Shown one piece after another: positions 1-5,680 of a stretch of DNA of 7,303 nucleotides. Positions within the stretch are counted from its first letter, which is position 1. Each line of letters begins with the position of its first letter. The notes under the pieces were generated by a model. The model was not told where the DNA came from. It searched no databases and saw only the letters and a list, made by a program, of their open reading frames with translations. The position numbers and the translations under genes are program-made. The stretch comes from Chlamydiota bacterium (GTDB taxonomy: Bacteria > Chlamydiota > Chlamydiia > Chlamydiales > Rhabdochlamydiaceae): assembly GCA_023269365.1 (NCBI GenBank), contig JAHFTN010000085.1:1-7303 (forward strand), given 5' to 3'.

Positions 1-1
1 C

Positions 2-451
2 GCAAAAACCCCCTATATTTCCCATCTATTGGGGGTGGCATACAATGTGATGAGTTTGGGAGGGGTGCGCGATCCAAACGTGATTGTAGCGGCCCTGCTA
101 CACGATGTGGTTGAAGACACCTCTACGAGTTTGAGCGAGGTGCAAGAGAAATTTGGAGACCAGGTGGCAAGCCTTGTCAAAGAGGTCACCGATGACAAAT
201 CCCTTCCCTCCGAGGCAAGAAAGCAGCACCAAATCGAGTCTGCAGCCGACACATCGATAGGAGCTGCGCAAATTAAATTAGCCGATTCTCTCTACAACTT
301 GCACGATCTATCCGCAGGGACCCCCTTAGGGTGGTCACAGGCGCGTGTAGATCAGTATTACGCATGGACCCAAGCCAAAGTAGACCGATTACCCAAAGTC
401 GATGGGGAGTTGTACCTTGCCGTCAAAGCAGAGATCAGCGCCCATCAGTAG
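2..451 (+). CDS. MESH1/SpoT-type HD-domain (p)ppGpp hydrolase, 5' end outside window
   Basis: The reading frame is open from base 2, so the true start lies left of the window; the first in-window start-like codon (TTG at 29) falls inside the conserved domain. The 149 visible residues match the single-domain metazoan SpoT homologue 1 (MESH1/HDDC3) family from a TPYISH segment to the C-terminus. The metal-site residues are all visible: His8 in TPYISH, the His34-Asp35 pair in LLHDVVEDT, and Asp95 in KLADSLYNL (counted from base 2). About 25-30 N-terminal residues should be missing. No synthetase, TGS or ACT domain follows, so this is a small stand-alone hydrolase that would cleave the 3'-pyrophosphate of (p)ppGpp or a related nucleotide such as NADPH; substrate is inferred from family. 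The C-terminal length matches MESH1, although the stop codon TAG (449-451) overlaps the adjacent inverted-repeat element. Chlamydiaceae lack stringent-response enzymes, so its presence favours an environmental lineage. Confidence 0.88.
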   Translation, partial: AKTPYISHLLGVAYNVMSLGGVRDPNVIVAALLHDVVEDTSTSLSEVQEKFGDQVASLVKEVTDDKSLPSEARKQHQIESAADTSIGAAQIKLADSLYNLHDLSAGTPLGWSQARVDQYYAWTQAKVDRLPKVDGELYLAVKAEISAHQ

Positions 452-633
452 ACCTCTTGCACAACCCCCTTTGTCTGAAAAAATCGGAGATTTTGACGCA
501 GATTTTTAGAAATTGCTTGCAATTTCGGATCACGCGAATGAGTCGACTTGGATAAAGTCGGCGAATGAGTGTGATAAAAATTTGCGGCAAAAGAACGATT
601 TTAGCAGGCAAAGGGGGTTGTGCAAGAGGTCTA
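449..633. mobile_element. MITE-like palindromic element, 185 bp, with 25-bp perfect terminal inverted repeats
   Basis: Bases 449-473 and 609-633 are exact reverse complements (25 of 25), with outer sequence TAGACCTCTTGCAC. The interior continues as an imperfect palindrome: TCTGAAAAAATCGG after the left arm pairs in alignment with the complement of the sequence before the right arm, and the centre folds as CGACTT-GGAT-AAGTCG near 544-560. A GCGAATGAGT decamer occurs on both sides of the centre. No convincing coding sequence is inside. TA dinucleotides bound the GACC...GGTC core on both sides, consistent with either a TA target duplication or TA being part of the repeat. This is the pattern of a non-autonomous element mobilised by a transposase elsewhere in the genome; the parental family is not identifiable here. 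It sits exactly between the stop codon of the hydrolase gene and the rnpB terminator. Confidence 0.75.
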
Positions 634-635
634 GT

Positions 636-651
636 AAAAAAGGGGGAAGGC
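636..651 (-). terminator. rnpB 3' end with U-tract
   Basis: On the minus strand the 3' strand of helix P1 (GCCTTCCCCC) is followed at once by six T residues. The RNase P RNA therefore probably ends here through a P1-assisted intrinsic terminator just before the palindromic element. Confidence 0.5.
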
Positions 652-989
652 AATAAGCCGGATTCTGTCGTTGAGCAATCATTCCTCTAGGGGAGCTGTC
701 GCCAGATCCCTCGAGCGTTATTGCAAAGGACGTGGGCGGAGAGCCTTTGTTGTCCTATGCTTCTTGCTTCAGATAGGGTTTATAACACCTTACATTTCTA
801 TAAGTGTGGTTAGCTCTTAAAGCCAACAGTTTTCAGCCTGTCTGGGGTTTGATCCCCAGCGGAATATTTTCTGTTACACTTTCCGTAGTCTTACGACCCC
901 CAGTCTTTCACTGGTATCTTCTCCTGCGAAGTCCAGACTTTCCTCTCCTGCAAGGGTCTCTTGCAGCAGCGATTGCTTGGCCTTCCCCC
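642..989 (-). ncRNA. rnpB: RNase P RNA (bacterial type A)
   Basis: The catalytic RNA of RNase P, which removes 5' leaders from pre-tRNA. Read on the minus strand, helix P1 closes perfectly between GGGGGAAGGC (980-989) and GCCTTCCCCC (642-651). The 5' domain contains the signature GAGGAAAGTCTGGACTTC (about 920-940), then an ACAGAAA J11/12-type segment, a TAAACCC...GAAGCAAG segment and the 3' universal core CGACAGAATCCGGCTTAT. The P1-to-P1 length is 348 nt, in the normal range. The P15/L15 segment has no GGU triplet, the motif that usually pairs with the tRNA CCA end; its absence is a known chlamydial feature. The gene starts about 20 nt after the cdsZ stop codon on the same strand, so read-through from cdsZ is likely. 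The exact ends may differ by a few bases. Confidence 0.95.
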
Positions 990-1010
990 AAAACTTGAGA
1001 ATTTATTCTC

Positions 1011-1781
1011 TTAAAAGTTTGCTGTGGCGCGTCGTCGTCGTCGCTTAGGCACTGTGGCGGCTCCTTCTGGAACTTCATTCTCTTGCCAGTAATGGATGCG
1101 AGAGCAGTGTTCACAGAACACGAGATTTTCCCCTTTGCGCACCAAATTCTCATGCTGCGCTGTGAGGACGATGTGACATCCACTGCAGGTGCGATTTTCT
1201 ACAGGGACAACGACTCGATCTTTTTTGTTGCGCAAAAGTCTTTCGTAGATGTGGAGCGTCTCAGGGTGAGCTTTTTTTGCGTGCGCATCTCGCTCGATTT
1301 TCAGTTGAGAGCCCTCTTCGTTGATGAGTTTGATGCTAGAGCGGATCTCATTTTCCACTTGCAAACTGCCCTCTTCTGAGCTTTTTAGACTGTCTCTAAT
1401 TTTTGTGAGCATCTCTTCTTCAGCAACCCGCTTGTCTACTAGGTCAGAGACTTTCTGCTCAAGGGCGATCTTTTCTCTTTCCGCTTGCGTCATCTCTTGA
1501 GTTAACGCATTAAACTCGTCAGCTTTTTTAATGTTGATTTGCTGCCCTTCGAGTTTTTTAACTTTAGCACCGACTTCTTGGATCTTGCTCTCTAGAGTTT
1601 GAATGTTTTTGCCAAGCCCTTCGATCTCCGCTTCTTTCTCTTGTGTTTGCGCATGGAGCTCTTTGCGCAAATCCTCGATCTGTTGCAACTCTTTTTGCCT
1701 CTCTTTCTTTACGCGCACAAGACGGATCATCTTCATATCGAGTTCTTGAATGACTAAGATCTCTTTGAGCTCTTCTAGCAT
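1011..1781 (-). CDS. cdsZ: CdsZ (CT398)-like coiled-coil zinc-ribbon protein
   Basis: A 256-residue protein starting at the ATG at 1781, where the conserved MLEELKEILVIQELD segment of the CT398 family begins; a longer reading from 1904 would run through the divergent promoter region and is rejected. GTGAGAG upstream is a modest ribosome-binding site. Residues about 5-190 form a long charged helical hairpin (coiled coil), and residues 199-226 form a C4 zinc ribbon with Cys199, Cys202, Cys223 and Cys226 (CSGC and CEHC). The nearly invariant NKKDRVVVPVENR segment precedes the ribbon. The tail is a basic KRRRRRATANF extension. In C. trachomatis the homologue has been reported to bind sigma-54 and the type III secretion stator protein CdsL, linking late transcription to secretion; a similar role here is inferred. 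It is divergent to glyA and directly upstream of rnpB. Confidence 0.92.
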   Translation of the reverse strand: MLEELKEILVIQELDMKMIRLVRVKKERQKELQQIEDLRKELHAQTQEKEAEIEGLGKNIQTLESKIQEVGAKVKKLEGQQINIKKADEFNALTQEMTQAEREKIALEQKVSDLVDKRVAEEEMLTKIRDSLKSSEEGSLQVENEIRSSIKLINEEGSQLKIERDAHAKKAHPETLHIYERLLRNKKDRVVVPVENRTCSGCHIVLTAQHENLVRKGENLVFCEHCSRIHYWQENEVPEGAATVPKRRRRRATANF

Positions 1782-1827
1782 GGGACTCTCACTTGGTATA
1801 GTACCTTTAAAGCGGACAGAGTAGCCT

Positions 1828-1847
1828 TTGAGAGGAATATCTCTCAA
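1828..1847. promoter_or_regulatory. Inverted repeat in the cdsZ/glyA divergent spacer
   Basis: TTGAGAG-gaatat-CTCTCAA is a perfect 7-bp inverted repeat with a 6-base centre, placed between the two divergent genes. It could be an operator for one or both promoters or a small leader hairpin for cdsZ; the sequence alone does not decide. A further TTGAGAGGG copy of one half occurs at 1915-1923. Confidence 0.35.
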
Positions 1848-1866
1848 GTAAAAATGTTTTTTTATT

Positions 1867-1896
1867 TTGAGGGGGCCCTTGCGGCTTTCGTAGAAT
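1867..1896 (+). promoter_or_regulatory. Candidate housekeeping promoter for glyA-clpP-dapF
   Basis: TTGAGG (1867-1872) and TAGAAT (1891-1896) are separated by 18 bases, a sigma-70/sigma-66-like arrangement. The predicted transcript would begin near 1903, leaving a short leader with the AGAGGGAAGAG ribosome-binding site before the ATG at 1930. Confidence 0.45.
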
Positions 1897-1929
1897 TGTG
1901 GCAAAGTCGGAGTTTTGAGAGGGAAGAGA

Positions 1930-3390
1930 ATGTCTTTATTGGAGCGGTACTACAAACAGGTCCCTGAAGGAAATAGAACGAAAGCCGCGATTGCCTTTAT
2001 GGCAGGGCTGGACCATATCGACTCTCAATATCCTCTCATCGCACAGAAGATTTTACAAGAGCTTAAGGATCAAAGAGATAACCTAAAGCTGATCGCTTCA
2101 GAGAACTATTCTTCTTTTGCCGTACAGCTCGCCATGGGAAACTGGCTGACAGACAAATATGCAGAAGGGGTCCCTTTTCGAAGGTTTTATGCCGGTTGTG
2201 ACAATGTCGATGCGATCGAATCTGCAGCTGTAGAAGAGGCAAAAAAATTGTTTGGCTGCGATCACGCCTATGTGCAGCCCCACTCTGGGGCAGATGCCAA
2301 CCTCGTAGCATTTTGGGCGTTACTGACGTACCGAGTACAGAATAAAGAGGTGGAAAGACTTGGTAAGAAGACAATCGATGAGCTCTCTCCCGAAGAATAT
2401 GAAGCGGTAAGGCAGCTTCTTGTCAACCAGAAGGTGATGGGGATGTCTTTGAATTCGGGAGGGCACCTTACCCACGGCTACCGCCATAATATCTCTTCGA
2501 AAATGATGAGATCTGTCCCTTATGATGTGAATAAAGAGACGGGTCTTCTCGATTACGCCCAACTTCAAGATCTAGTCAGTAGAGAGAAGCCGATGATTTT
2601 AGTTGCAGGCTATTCCGCCTACCCGCGCCTTATTAACTTTGCGAAGATGAGAGAGATTGCAGAAAGCGTGGGGGCCCTATTTATGGTGGATATGGCCCAT
2701 TTTGCAGGCCTTGTCGCAGGGAAGGTCATGACAGGGGACTACGACCCGATTCCCCATGCGCATATCGTGACGACGACGACTCACAAAACCCTGCGAGGCC
2801 CAAGAGGCGGCATGGTCCTTTGTTGCAAAGAGCTCAAAGAAGCAGTAGATAAGGGATGCCCGATGGTCCTTGGAGGCCCCCTTCCTCACGTGATGGCAGC
2901 CAAAGCGATCGCTTTCAAAGAGGCTAATTCCCCCTCCTTTTCCGCTTATGCCCATCAGATCGTGGTCAATGCCAAAACCCTTGCTGCCCACCTCATCCAC
3001 CAAGGGGTGCAGCTGACGACGGGAGGGACAGATAACCACTTGATGGTCTTCGATGTGACCTCCGCCTTCCATCTCACGGGGCGTCAGGCAGAACTTGCCT
3101 TAAGGGAAGCGGGCATGACAGTAAACCGCAACAGTTTGCCCTTTGATCAAAATGGCCCTTGGTATACCTCGGGCATCCGAGTGGGCACTCCTGCGCTCAC
3201 GACGCTGGGGATGAGAGAGACGCAAATGAAAGAGATCGCCGAAATCATCGTGCACCTGCTGCGCCATACAACGGGCGAAAAAGAAAATCGCTCGAAGGTC
3301 AAGATCGATCCTGAAGCGCTGTTATTATGCCAGCGGCAAGTGAAAACACTTTTAAAGGCATTTCCCCTTTACCCAGAACTAATTATTTGA
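1930..3390 (+). CDS. glyA: Serine hydroxymethyltransferase, chlamydial type
   Basis: PLP enzyme of the cytoplasm converting serine and tetrahydrofolate to glycine and 5,10-methylene-tetrahydrofolate. The ATG at 1930 is chosen over the in-frame TTG at 1915 because AGAGGGAAGAG lies just before it; this gives 486 residues. Landmarks are LIASENY (54-60), the VQPHSGADAN substrate loop (115-124), GGHLTHG (177-183), VDMAHFAG with Asp254 and His257, the PLP lysine Lys286 in TTTTHKTLRGPRGG, and SGIRVGTPALTTLGM near the end. Residues about 133-167 are an insertion absent from E. coli GlyA and characteristic of chlamydial orthologues. The N-terminus is about 20 residues longer than in E. coli. The first gene of a three-gene operon, 8 nt before clpP. 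Chlamydial GlyA has been reported to racemise alanine, substituting for a missing Alr; whether that applies here is inference. Confidence 0.97.
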   Translation: MSLLERYYKQVPEGNRTKAAIAFMAGLDHIDSQYPLIAQKILQELKDQRDNLKLIASENYSSFAVQLAMGNWLTDKYAEGVPFRRFYAGCDNVDAIESAAVEEAKKLFGCDHAYVQPHSGADANLVAFWALLTYRVQNKEVERLGKKTIDELSPEEYEAVRQLLVNQKVMGMSLNSGGHLTHGYRHNISSKMMRSVPYDVNKETGLLDYAQLQDLVSREKPMILVAGYSAYPRLINFAKMREIAESVGALFMVDMAHFAGLVAGKVMTGDYDPIPHAHIVTTTTHKTLRGPRGGMVLCCKELKEAVDKGCPMVLGGPLPHVMAAKAIAFKEANSPSFSAYAHQIVVNAKTLAAHLIHQGVQLTTGGTDNHLMVFDVTSAFHLTGRQAELALREAGMTVNRNSLPFDQNGPWYTSGIRVGTPALTTLGMRETQMKEIAEIIVHLLRHTTGEKENRSKVKIDPEALLLCQRQVKTLLKAFPLYPELII

Positions 3391-3398
3391 GGTTAATT

Positions 3399-3998
3399 AT
3401 GAAGAACGAAGATCCATCGGAGAAGAAAACTGTGTTGAGTATGCTCGAAGATAAAATCGATGAGAGCCTTTTAAAGTCGCGCCGCCTCTTTCTATCCGAT
3501 GCTGTGCATAGCGAGAGCGCGCGCGAGGTGATCCGTAAGCTGTGGTATCTAGAAGCGACAGACCCGGGAAAACCGATCCTCTTTGTGATCAACTCTCCTG
3601 GCGGCTCTGTCGACTCGGGCTTTGCGATCTGGGACCAGATTAAGATGATCTCCTCTCCTGTCACCACCCTCATTACAGGTCTTGCTGCTTCCATGGGATC
3701 GATCCTCAGCCTCAGCGCTGCGCCCAAACGGCGCTTTGCTACAAAGAATGCGCGCATTATGATCCACCAGCCCTCTGTCAATGCGATCATCCGCGGACAG
3801 GCCACCGACCTAGAAATTCAGGCCAAAGAGATCCTCAAAACGCGCCAAGCCCTTGTAGAGCTCTATGTCACTGCCACGGGGAAGGATGCAAAAACAATCG
3901 ATCGCGCCATCGATAGAGACACCTGGATGAGCGCTTCAGAAGCCCTCGAATTTGGGCTTCTCGACAAAATCGTCAGCTCCTACAAAGAGTTAGGTTAA
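3399..3998 (+). CDS. clpP: ATP-dependent Clp protease proteolytic subunit, ClpP1 type
   Basis: A 199-residue serine peptidase subunit that forms barrel-shaped heptamers and degrades proteins fed by Clp ATPases. The ATG at 3399 has a GAGG ribosome-binding site 6 nt upstream that overlaps the glyA stop, and it fits the normal ClpP length; an upstream start at 3327 would run into the conserved glyA end and is rejected. Visible motifs are FVINSPGGSVDSG (62-74), the nucleophile Ser98 in GLAASMGS, His123 in MIHQP, and Asp174 in DRDTWMSA, so the triad is complete. The sequence type is the CT431 paralogue (ClpP1); chlamydiae usually carry a second clpP next to clpX elsewhere, with the two subunits working together. 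The stop codon touches the dapF ATG. Its last 204 bases recur at 6953-7156. Confidence 0.96.
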   Translation: MKNEDPSEKKTVLSMLEDKIDESLLKSRRLFLSDAVHSESAREVIRKLWYLEATDPGKPILFVINSPGGSVDSGFAIWDQIKMISSPVTTLITGLAASMGSILSLSAAPKRRFATKNARIMIHQPSVNAIIRGQATDLEIQAKEILKTRQALVELYVTATGKDAKTIDRAIDRDTWMSASEALEFGLLDKIVSSYKELG

Positions 3999-4841
3999 AT
4001 GCTCCCTTTCCTCAAGTGCCATGGGGCGGGCAATGATTTTGTCCTCATCGATGGAACAAAGACGCTCCTGCCAGACGACCTCTCTGCATTTGCACGGGTT
4101 GCGTGCGACCGCAGAAAAGGGGTTGGAGCAGACGGGCTCCTCGTGCTTCTCGATTCACGAGTTGCCGACTTTAAGATGCGTATTTTCAATGCCGACGGCA
4201 CTGAACCTGCGATGTGTGGCAATGGGGCCTATTGCCTAGCTAGCTACATCGATGAGAGAAAGGGGGGATTTGAGACGTTGACGCTAGAGACGCAACACCG
4301 CGTGCTTTCTTTTAAAAAAATTGCAGGCAAAATTGCATTAAATCTGGGCGCTCCTGCTGTACTGCATTGGGATTTACAACTCGAGGGACACCCCCCTTGT
4401 TTCGTTGTAAATACCGGAGTTCCCCATGCCGTGGTATGGACAGAGGAGTTAAACCACTCCCAGCTCATGACCCAAGCTTCCGCATTGCGCTCCCATCCCC
4501 ACTTTGCCCCCCACGGCGTCAATGTCACCTTTGCTATGCTAACCTCTCCTGGCATCCTCGCTATGCGCACCTACGAGCGGGGCGTTGAAGCAGAAACCCT
4601 CGCCTGTGGCACGGGAGCTGCAGCGAGCGCCTTTGTCGCGCAAGAGCTTCACCAGCGTCCCTTTACCGTGTGCACACGCACTTCTTTTGAGAAAAAAGAG
4701 TACGCCCCTGCGTACTCTTTTCATTTTCCCAAGACGGCAGAGGGGATTACTGAGATTGAAATGGTGGGGTCTGCCCACTTTATCTTTGAAGGGATTTTAC
4801 ATAAAAAAGAGGGGAAAGAGGTAGATTTTTTTTCTGCATAG
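3999..4841 (+). CDS. dapF: Diaminopimelate epimerase
   Basis: Cytoplasmic PLP-independent epimerase converting LL- to meso-diaminopimelate for lysine and peptidoglycan. The 280-residue protein shows the CHGAGNDFVLID opening (7-18), the first catalytic cysteine Cys73 in NADGTEPAMCGNGA, and the second, Cys203, in YERGVEAETLACGTGA. Both catalytic residues are therefore intact. The ATG follows the clpP TAA with no gap, and no separate strong ribosome-binding site is visible beyond AGAGTTAGG in the clpP end, so translational coupling is likely. In C. trachomatis DapF is reported also to racemise glutamate, making up for an absent MurI; the same bifunctionality is a reasonable inference here. A perfect 12-bp hairpin lies within the coding sequence at 4694-4721. 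No clear terminator follows the stop codon. Confidence 0.96.
   Translation: MLPFLKCHGAGNDFVLIDGTKTLLPDDLSAFARVACDRRKGVGADGLLVLLDSRVADFKMRIFNADGTEPAMCGNGAYCLASYIDERKGGFETLTLETQHRVLSFKKIAGKIALNLGAPAVLHWDLQLEGHPPCFVVNTGVPHAVVWTEELNHSQLMTQASALRSHPHFAPHGVNVTFAMLTSPGILAMRTYERGVEAETLACGTGAAASAFVAQELHQRPFTVCTRTSFEKKEYAPAYSFHFPKTAEGITEIEMVGSAHFIFEGILHKKEGKEVDFFSA
4694..4721. terminator. Terminator-like hairpin inside dapF
   Basis: AAAAGAGTACGC (4694-4705) and GCGTACTCTTTT (4710-4721) are exact reverse complements around the tetraloop CCCT. The stem is flanked by an A-run on one side and a T-run on the other, so it has terminator form in either direction. It lies in codons about 232-241 of dapF, so its function, if any, is uncertain. 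Confidence 0.4.
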
Positions 4842-5080
4842 GGCTATGTTGATTACGTAAAAAATAATTGACAAAGAGGAAAAATGGACAGTATTTCTAC
4901 AGACAGTTCCTTGTTGCTTTACCAGACAGAAGATGGGCAGACCAGGATTGAAGTGCGCCTTCAAGATGAGAGCGTCTGGCTAAACCAAGCGCAGCTGTGT
5001 GAATTATTCGATAAAGACCGAAGAACGATTTCCGAACACATACAACACATATTTACAGAGAAGGAATTAGAAGAAAATTC

Positions 5081-5105
5081 AGTATGCCGGAAATTCCGGC
5101 ATACT
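5081..5105. repeat. 25-bp perfect palindrome in the RhuM remnant
   Basis: AGTATGCCGGAA-A-TTCCGGCATACT has 12-base arms around a single base. It encodes the SVCRKFRHT segment, which RhuM proteins often have, so the palindrome may be a family coding coincidence or a conserved DNA or RNA structure. It lies 12 bases before the truncation point. Confidence 0.6.
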
Positions 5106-5116
5106 GCCGCAGATGG

Positions 5117-5146
5117 TGACCTTGTCCCCAATTTAGGTCCACTAAG
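5117..5146. mobile_element. Possible IS3-family-like end remnant
   Basis: TGACCTTGTCCCCAATTTAG followed by GTCCAC starts at the exact base where RhuM homology is lost. It begins with TG and has the TGACC-xx-CCCCAA-xx-GGxCCA look of IS3-family terminal repeats. No opposite end or transposase reading frame was found nearby, so only a remnant could be present. Recognition is by resemblance only. Confidence 0.25.
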
Positions 5147-5195
5147 GTATCCTTCAGTCGGTCTGAAATCAGGTCGTTTTCCTTTCGATTTTTGA

Positions 5196-5458
5196 ACGAG
5201 TTTGAAAAGAAGAATTTGATCTTAGACTTTTTTCTTTTCCAGATCTTTTTTCTGAAAAAAAATTCTTTAGTCCGAATTTACAGAAACGATGCCACGTTAC
5301 CTAATTTTGCCCTTCTAGGCGACAACTTTTTTTTATACTTCGTTGCACTTCACGATTGAATGGGTCCTTATTAAATACACAACTTATTCATTTTAAACTT
5401 GTTATAAAAAGAGCCCCTTCTTTTGTTACGAATTCTTTCCAGAGTCTTCCCCTGCTCA
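5196..5458. other. AT-rich stretch without a gene
   Basis: No reading frame of convincing length or family resemblance is seen on either strand between the RhuM remnant and the next promoter. The stretch holds many T- and A-runs, for example near 5228-5262 and 5327-5335, and a TTGTTATAAAA segment at about 5399-5409 that could act as an extra -10 element. It is lower in GC than the core operon and may be decayed mobile DNA. Confidence 0.5.
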
Positions 5459-5488
5459 TTGGACTTGAAGGAATTTTAATGCTAGAAT
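5459..5488 (+). promoter_or_regulatory. Candidate promoter for the accessory gene pair
   Basis: TTGGAC (5459-5464) and TAGAAT (5483-5488) are separated by 18 bases, the same geometry and the same -10 hexamer as the candidate glyA promoter. The predicted start of transcription lies near 5495, shortly before the very strong AAGGAGGGGGG ribosome-binding site (5509-5518). Confidence 0.5.
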
Positions 5489-5518
5489 GATGGCCAAGCA
5501 TAAAAAAAAGGAGGGGGG

Positions 5519-5680
5519 ATGGCAATGATGAGAGGATTGCGTACATCGAGCCGGTATGCACCTGGGGCTTTCACGTTTGGTTTCCAAACTAGAAGGTGGG
5601 TCACAACTCAACAAAAAGAAGATCTACGCTATTACCAACTCATTAGCGTCGCCGGGTGCAAAAAAACCTCTCTGAGTTGA
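5519..5680 (+). CDS. N-terminal part of frameshifted accessory gene, presequence-like
   Basis: This 53-codon frame has the best translation signals of the accessory region: AAGGAGGGGGG directly before ATGGCAATGATG, with the ATG at 5525 at the more usual distance, and a promoter upstream. The first 33 residues contain five arginines, no acidic residue, and many Ser, Thr and aromatic residues (MRGLRTSSRYAPGAF, then TRRWVTTQQ), a composition like a mitochondrial targeting presequence. The frame ends at a TGA (5678-5680), but a shift of -1 in the A7 run at 5660-5666 joins it to the 213-codon frame that continues to 6297, giving about 259 residues in one protein. It is therefore best read as the N-terminus of that gene. 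The protein family is not recognised, and the frame could alternatively be a short leader peptide. Confidence 0.55.
   Translation: MAMMRGLRTSSRYAPGAFTFGFQTRRWVTTQQKEDLRYYQLISVAGCKKTSLS

Larger units (their letters stand above)
4884..5195 (+). pseudogene. Truncated RhuM-family gene
   Basis: The 103-codon frame begins at an ATG 5 nt after AGAGGA. Residues 9-78 match the N-terminal part of the RhuM family (SLLLYQTEDGQTRIEVRL, SVWLNQAQLCELF, TISEHIQHIFTEKEL, SVCRKFRHTAADG), a phage- and island-associated group with an N-terminal DNA-binding-like domain and no settled biochemical role. Full members run to roughly 330 or more residues. Here homology stops after Gly78 (base 5117), exactly where the usual TYxxxxYNLDxIIxVGYRVxS continuation should begin, and a 25-residue unrelated tail runs to the stop. 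The gene is therefore read as a remnant, although a short N-terminal-only protein could still be made. It starts the accessory section after the core operon. Confidence 0.75.

Noticed and set aside
435..653. Minus-strand 72-codon frame through the palindromic element
   Set aside because: It arises from the inverted repeat and rnpB 3' end, with no start signal or family match.
804..998. Plus-strand reading frame of 64 codons
   Set aside because: It lies entirely opposite the RNase P RNA gene and has no family resemblance or ribosome-binding site.
908..1379. Reading frames on both strands across the cdsZ 3' half
   Set aside because: They are shadows of cdsZ and rnpB in other frames.
1782..1904. 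Longer cdsZ start at 1904
   Set aside because: It would add 41 residues not seen in the family and cover the glyA promoter region; the conserved N-terminus begins at the ATG at 1781.
2063..3072. Minus-strand frames of 61-131 codons within glyA
   Set aside because: They are opposite-strand shadows of a strongly conserved gene.
3327..3398. Longer clpP start at 3327
   Set aside because: It overlaps the conserved end of glyA and lengthens ClpP beyond the family norm; the ATG at 3399 has a good ribosome-binding site.
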